DNA of 24,001 bases from Thermoplasmatota archaeon (GTDB lineage Archaea; Thermoplasmatota; E2; DHVEG-1): NCBI GenBank assembly GCA_022866015.1, contig JALHTX010000034.1, positions 1 through 24,001 of the forward strand, in the 5' to 3' direction. A program made the position numbers and the translations under genes. Below the pieces are notes generated by a model, which was given only the letters and a program-made list of their open reading frames with translations, made no database searches and was not told where the DNA came from. This document shows, one piece after another, positions 22,470-24,001 of this stretch. Each line of letters begins with the position of its first letter. The first letter of the stretch is position 1.

Positions 22470-23651
22470 ATGAAGAGTTTAACATATTTTGTAGTAATAT
22501 TTTTAGTTATTAGTTGTATTGCTGCTATAGGAATAGGAAAAAACACAAGTATCGCACAAACAAATTTTCAAAAAGAAATAACTATAAGTAAAACTTTTTT
22601 AGAATCAAAAACAGTTGAAAAGGATTCATTTATTGAACTACTAGTCGAAGGAACCAATAATCATATTTTTATTCCTGGAAAACCAATGCTTCCATCTCAC
22701 TCTGAAACATTAACATTGCCTTTTGGTGCAAAAATAAGTAATATTGAATGTGAAGTACAAAACATTGAAACCATGGTTTTATCAAAGAAGATATATCCTG
22801 CCCCTCAGAGAATAATAATAGATGCAATAGCAAGCTCTAGTAAGCCGATAATGGATGAAGCAGTGTATAATTCTAATGAATTGTTCCCTGAGAATTGGTT
22901 TAGCTACGATGTGAGTGTTGGACTTGACGATAATAATGAACATAAGACCCTGTTAACAATAAACACTTACCCAGTTAGATATAATCCTATGACCAACACA
23001 GGTGAATATGCTAAAAATATTAGTCTGAAAATAGAGTATAATTATCCTGGTTCAGATCCATTCCCAGAAACTAGTACGTATGATCTTGTTATCATAGCGC
23101 CACCTGAGTTTACTAGTGATCTTAAAAGACTCGTTGATCATAAGAATAATATTGGTGTTAAAACAGTTATAAAGACAACTGATGAAATATACAGTCAGTA
23201 CGATGGTGTAGATAAACCTGAGCAGATAAAATACTTCATTAAATATACTCTTGAGACTTGGGGTGTAAAATACGTTTTGCTAGTAGGTGGTTTAAAAAAC
23301 CTAATATGGGCTAACCCTAGAGAGCACACCAACTATGGAGTTAAAGGTTGGCATGTTCCAGTAAGGTATTCTAATTTAGTAGATAGTGAATCTGGATATA
23401 TATCTGATCTTTATTACGCTGATATTTATAAGAAGGATGATAATAATGAATCCGTGTTTGATAATTGGGATTCTAATAGTGATGGAACAATTGCCTACCA
23501 TAAAGGAACTAGTATGAAGAATGATATACTTGATTTGTCCCCTGATGTTTGTTTAGGTAGGTTGCCATGTAGAAACAACAATGAAGTTAAAAACGTAGTT
23601 GATAAGATTATTAACTATGAGAGTAGTCTTGCTGATCCATCATGGTTTTAA
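22470..23651 (+). CDS. Secreted C25 (gingipain-like) peptidase, 5' part, ends at an in-frame TAA
   Basis: ATG 22470 is chosen because GGGGGAT lies just ahead and the signal peptide starts there (MKSLTYFVVIFLVISCIAAI). The 393 residues contain the N-terminal beta-domain of C25 pro-peptidases (HIFIPGKPMLPSHSETLTLP, TLLTINTYPVRYNPMT). The start of the catalytic Rossmann-like fold follows: YDLVIIAPPEF, VKYVLLVGGL, YISDLYYADIY, LDLSPDVCLGRLPCRNNNEV. The frame stops at TAA 23649-23651 after LADPSWF, before the expected catalytic His and Cys, although the same frame goes on at once with matching family sequence. As it stands the product would be an inactive fragment of the enzyme. ATG 22455 in the same frame is an alternative start. 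Confidence 0.8.
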   Translation: MKSLTYFVVIFLVISCIAAIGIGKNTSIAQTNFQKEITISKTFLESKTVEKDSFIELLVEGTNNHIFIPGKPMLPSHSETLTLPFGAKISNIECEVQNIETMVLSKKIYPAPQRIIIDAIASSSKPIMDEAVYNSNELFPENWFSYDVSVGLDDNNEHKTLLTINTYPVRYNPMTNTGEYAKNISLKIEYNYPGSDPFPETSTYDLVIIAPPEFTSDLKRLVDHKNNIGVKTVIKTTDEIYSQYDGVDKPEQIKYFIKYTLETWGVKYVLLVGGLKNLIWANPREHTNYGVKGWHVPVRYSNLVDSESGYISDLYYADIYKKDDNNESVFDNWDSNSDGTIAYHKGTSMKNDILDLSPDVCLGRLPCRNNNEVKNVVDKIINYESSLADPSWF

Positions 23652-24001
23652 AAGATGATTGTTGTATCAGGTGATGGATTTTTAGATCAAGAGGATCTTA
23701 ATTTCGAATGGAATACCAATGGATTACCAAAAGGGGAATACACGATTTATGCTCAGAGTACAAACCCTGAGGGAATCTCTGGACCAATTGATGTGACCAA
23801 TATAACACTTGATAAAACACAGAGCACAAATCTAACCTTCAACCATAAAGACTATCTTTTAGTCCCCAACTTCCCCCATTATCCAGCATCTCCAATAGCT
23901 AAAATTATGTCAGTCTCCGAGGGAGATTTATTAGGTAAGGATGATTATTCCTATAGTCCAACAGAAGACGAAGCATATTGTAATGATTTTTATGGTTATG
24001 C
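23652..24001 (+). pseudogene. Continuation of the interrupted C25 peptidase frame (runs off the right edge)
   Basis: Directly after TAA 23649-23651 the same frame continues without any stop to the window end: KMIVVSGDGFLDQEDLNFEW, KGEYTIYAQSTNPEG, then the start of the catalytic half. The junction SWF-stop-KMIVVSGDG fits one lost codon, for example AAA changed to TAA. This is a nonsense mutation, a phase or recoding site, or a sequence error. ATG 23655 could restart translation but has no ribosome site. Confidence 0.7.

Overview
The window is AT-rich archaeal DNA. It holds an smc-scpA-scpB chromosome-organisation locus, TATA-like boxes about 25-30 bases ahead of many start codons (several genes look leaderless), and secreted caspase-like C25 peptidases, one fused to a NosD-type beta-helix. 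This combination suggests a mesophilic euryarchaeote, most likely a Thermoplasmatota lineage such as those of marine sediments. That placement is an inference from gene content and style; no marker tree was possible.

Layout: (1) 1-180, the N-terminus of a probable transposase running off the left edge. (2) 361-4849, smc and scpA, overlapping and translationally coupled. (3) 4791-8394, a compact integrated element (E1): a tyrosine recombinase with a complete catalytic set directly behind scpA, small proteins, a two-helix membrane protein, a GC-rich hairpin cluster, an iteron-like family of TGTGTATAACA repeats, and a double zinc-ribbon protein. (4) 8382-8614, a decayed 5' copy of scpB. (5) 8.6-21.6 kb, an accessory island (E2): two MprF-type DUF2156 transferases, a membrane-anchored methyltransferase, a secreted zinc protease, an MFS transporter with a palindrome at its promoter, an M29-type aminopeptidase and a decayed copy of its 5' end, a doubled Lrp/AsnC regulator, a small zinc protein, and a C25-NosD protein inside a pair of identical 116-bp inverted repeats. 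(6) 21673-22203, the intact scpB. (7) 22470 to the right edge, a second C25 peptidase gene interrupted by an in-frame TAA.

The central observation is that scpA and scpB, normally neighbours, are separated by about 16.8 kb. The 13-bp word TATTTATTGAAAA occurs at the scpA 3' end (4791), before the broken scpB copy (8382) and before the intact scpB (21626). Reading the scpA frame through the word at 21626 gives FIENNEYS-stop followed by a Shine-Dalgarno site and scpB. This looks like the original scpA terminus. The present scpA ends instead in a different tail (ISHKERYLIKKIVT) supplied by the insertion. The best reading is tandem or nested site-specific integration into the scpA 3' end, with the integrase next to its attachment site, a rewritten ScpA tail, and a partly duplicated scpB.

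Within E2, DUF2156 plus an M29 start fragment occur twice (8.96-10.15 kb decayed, 13.2-16.7 kb intact), showing segmental duplication followed by decay. The island's common theme may be the cell envelope and amino acids or peptides: aminoacyl-lipid-type transferases, a transporter, an aminopeptidase, an exported protease and an Lrp-type regulator. That link is an inference.
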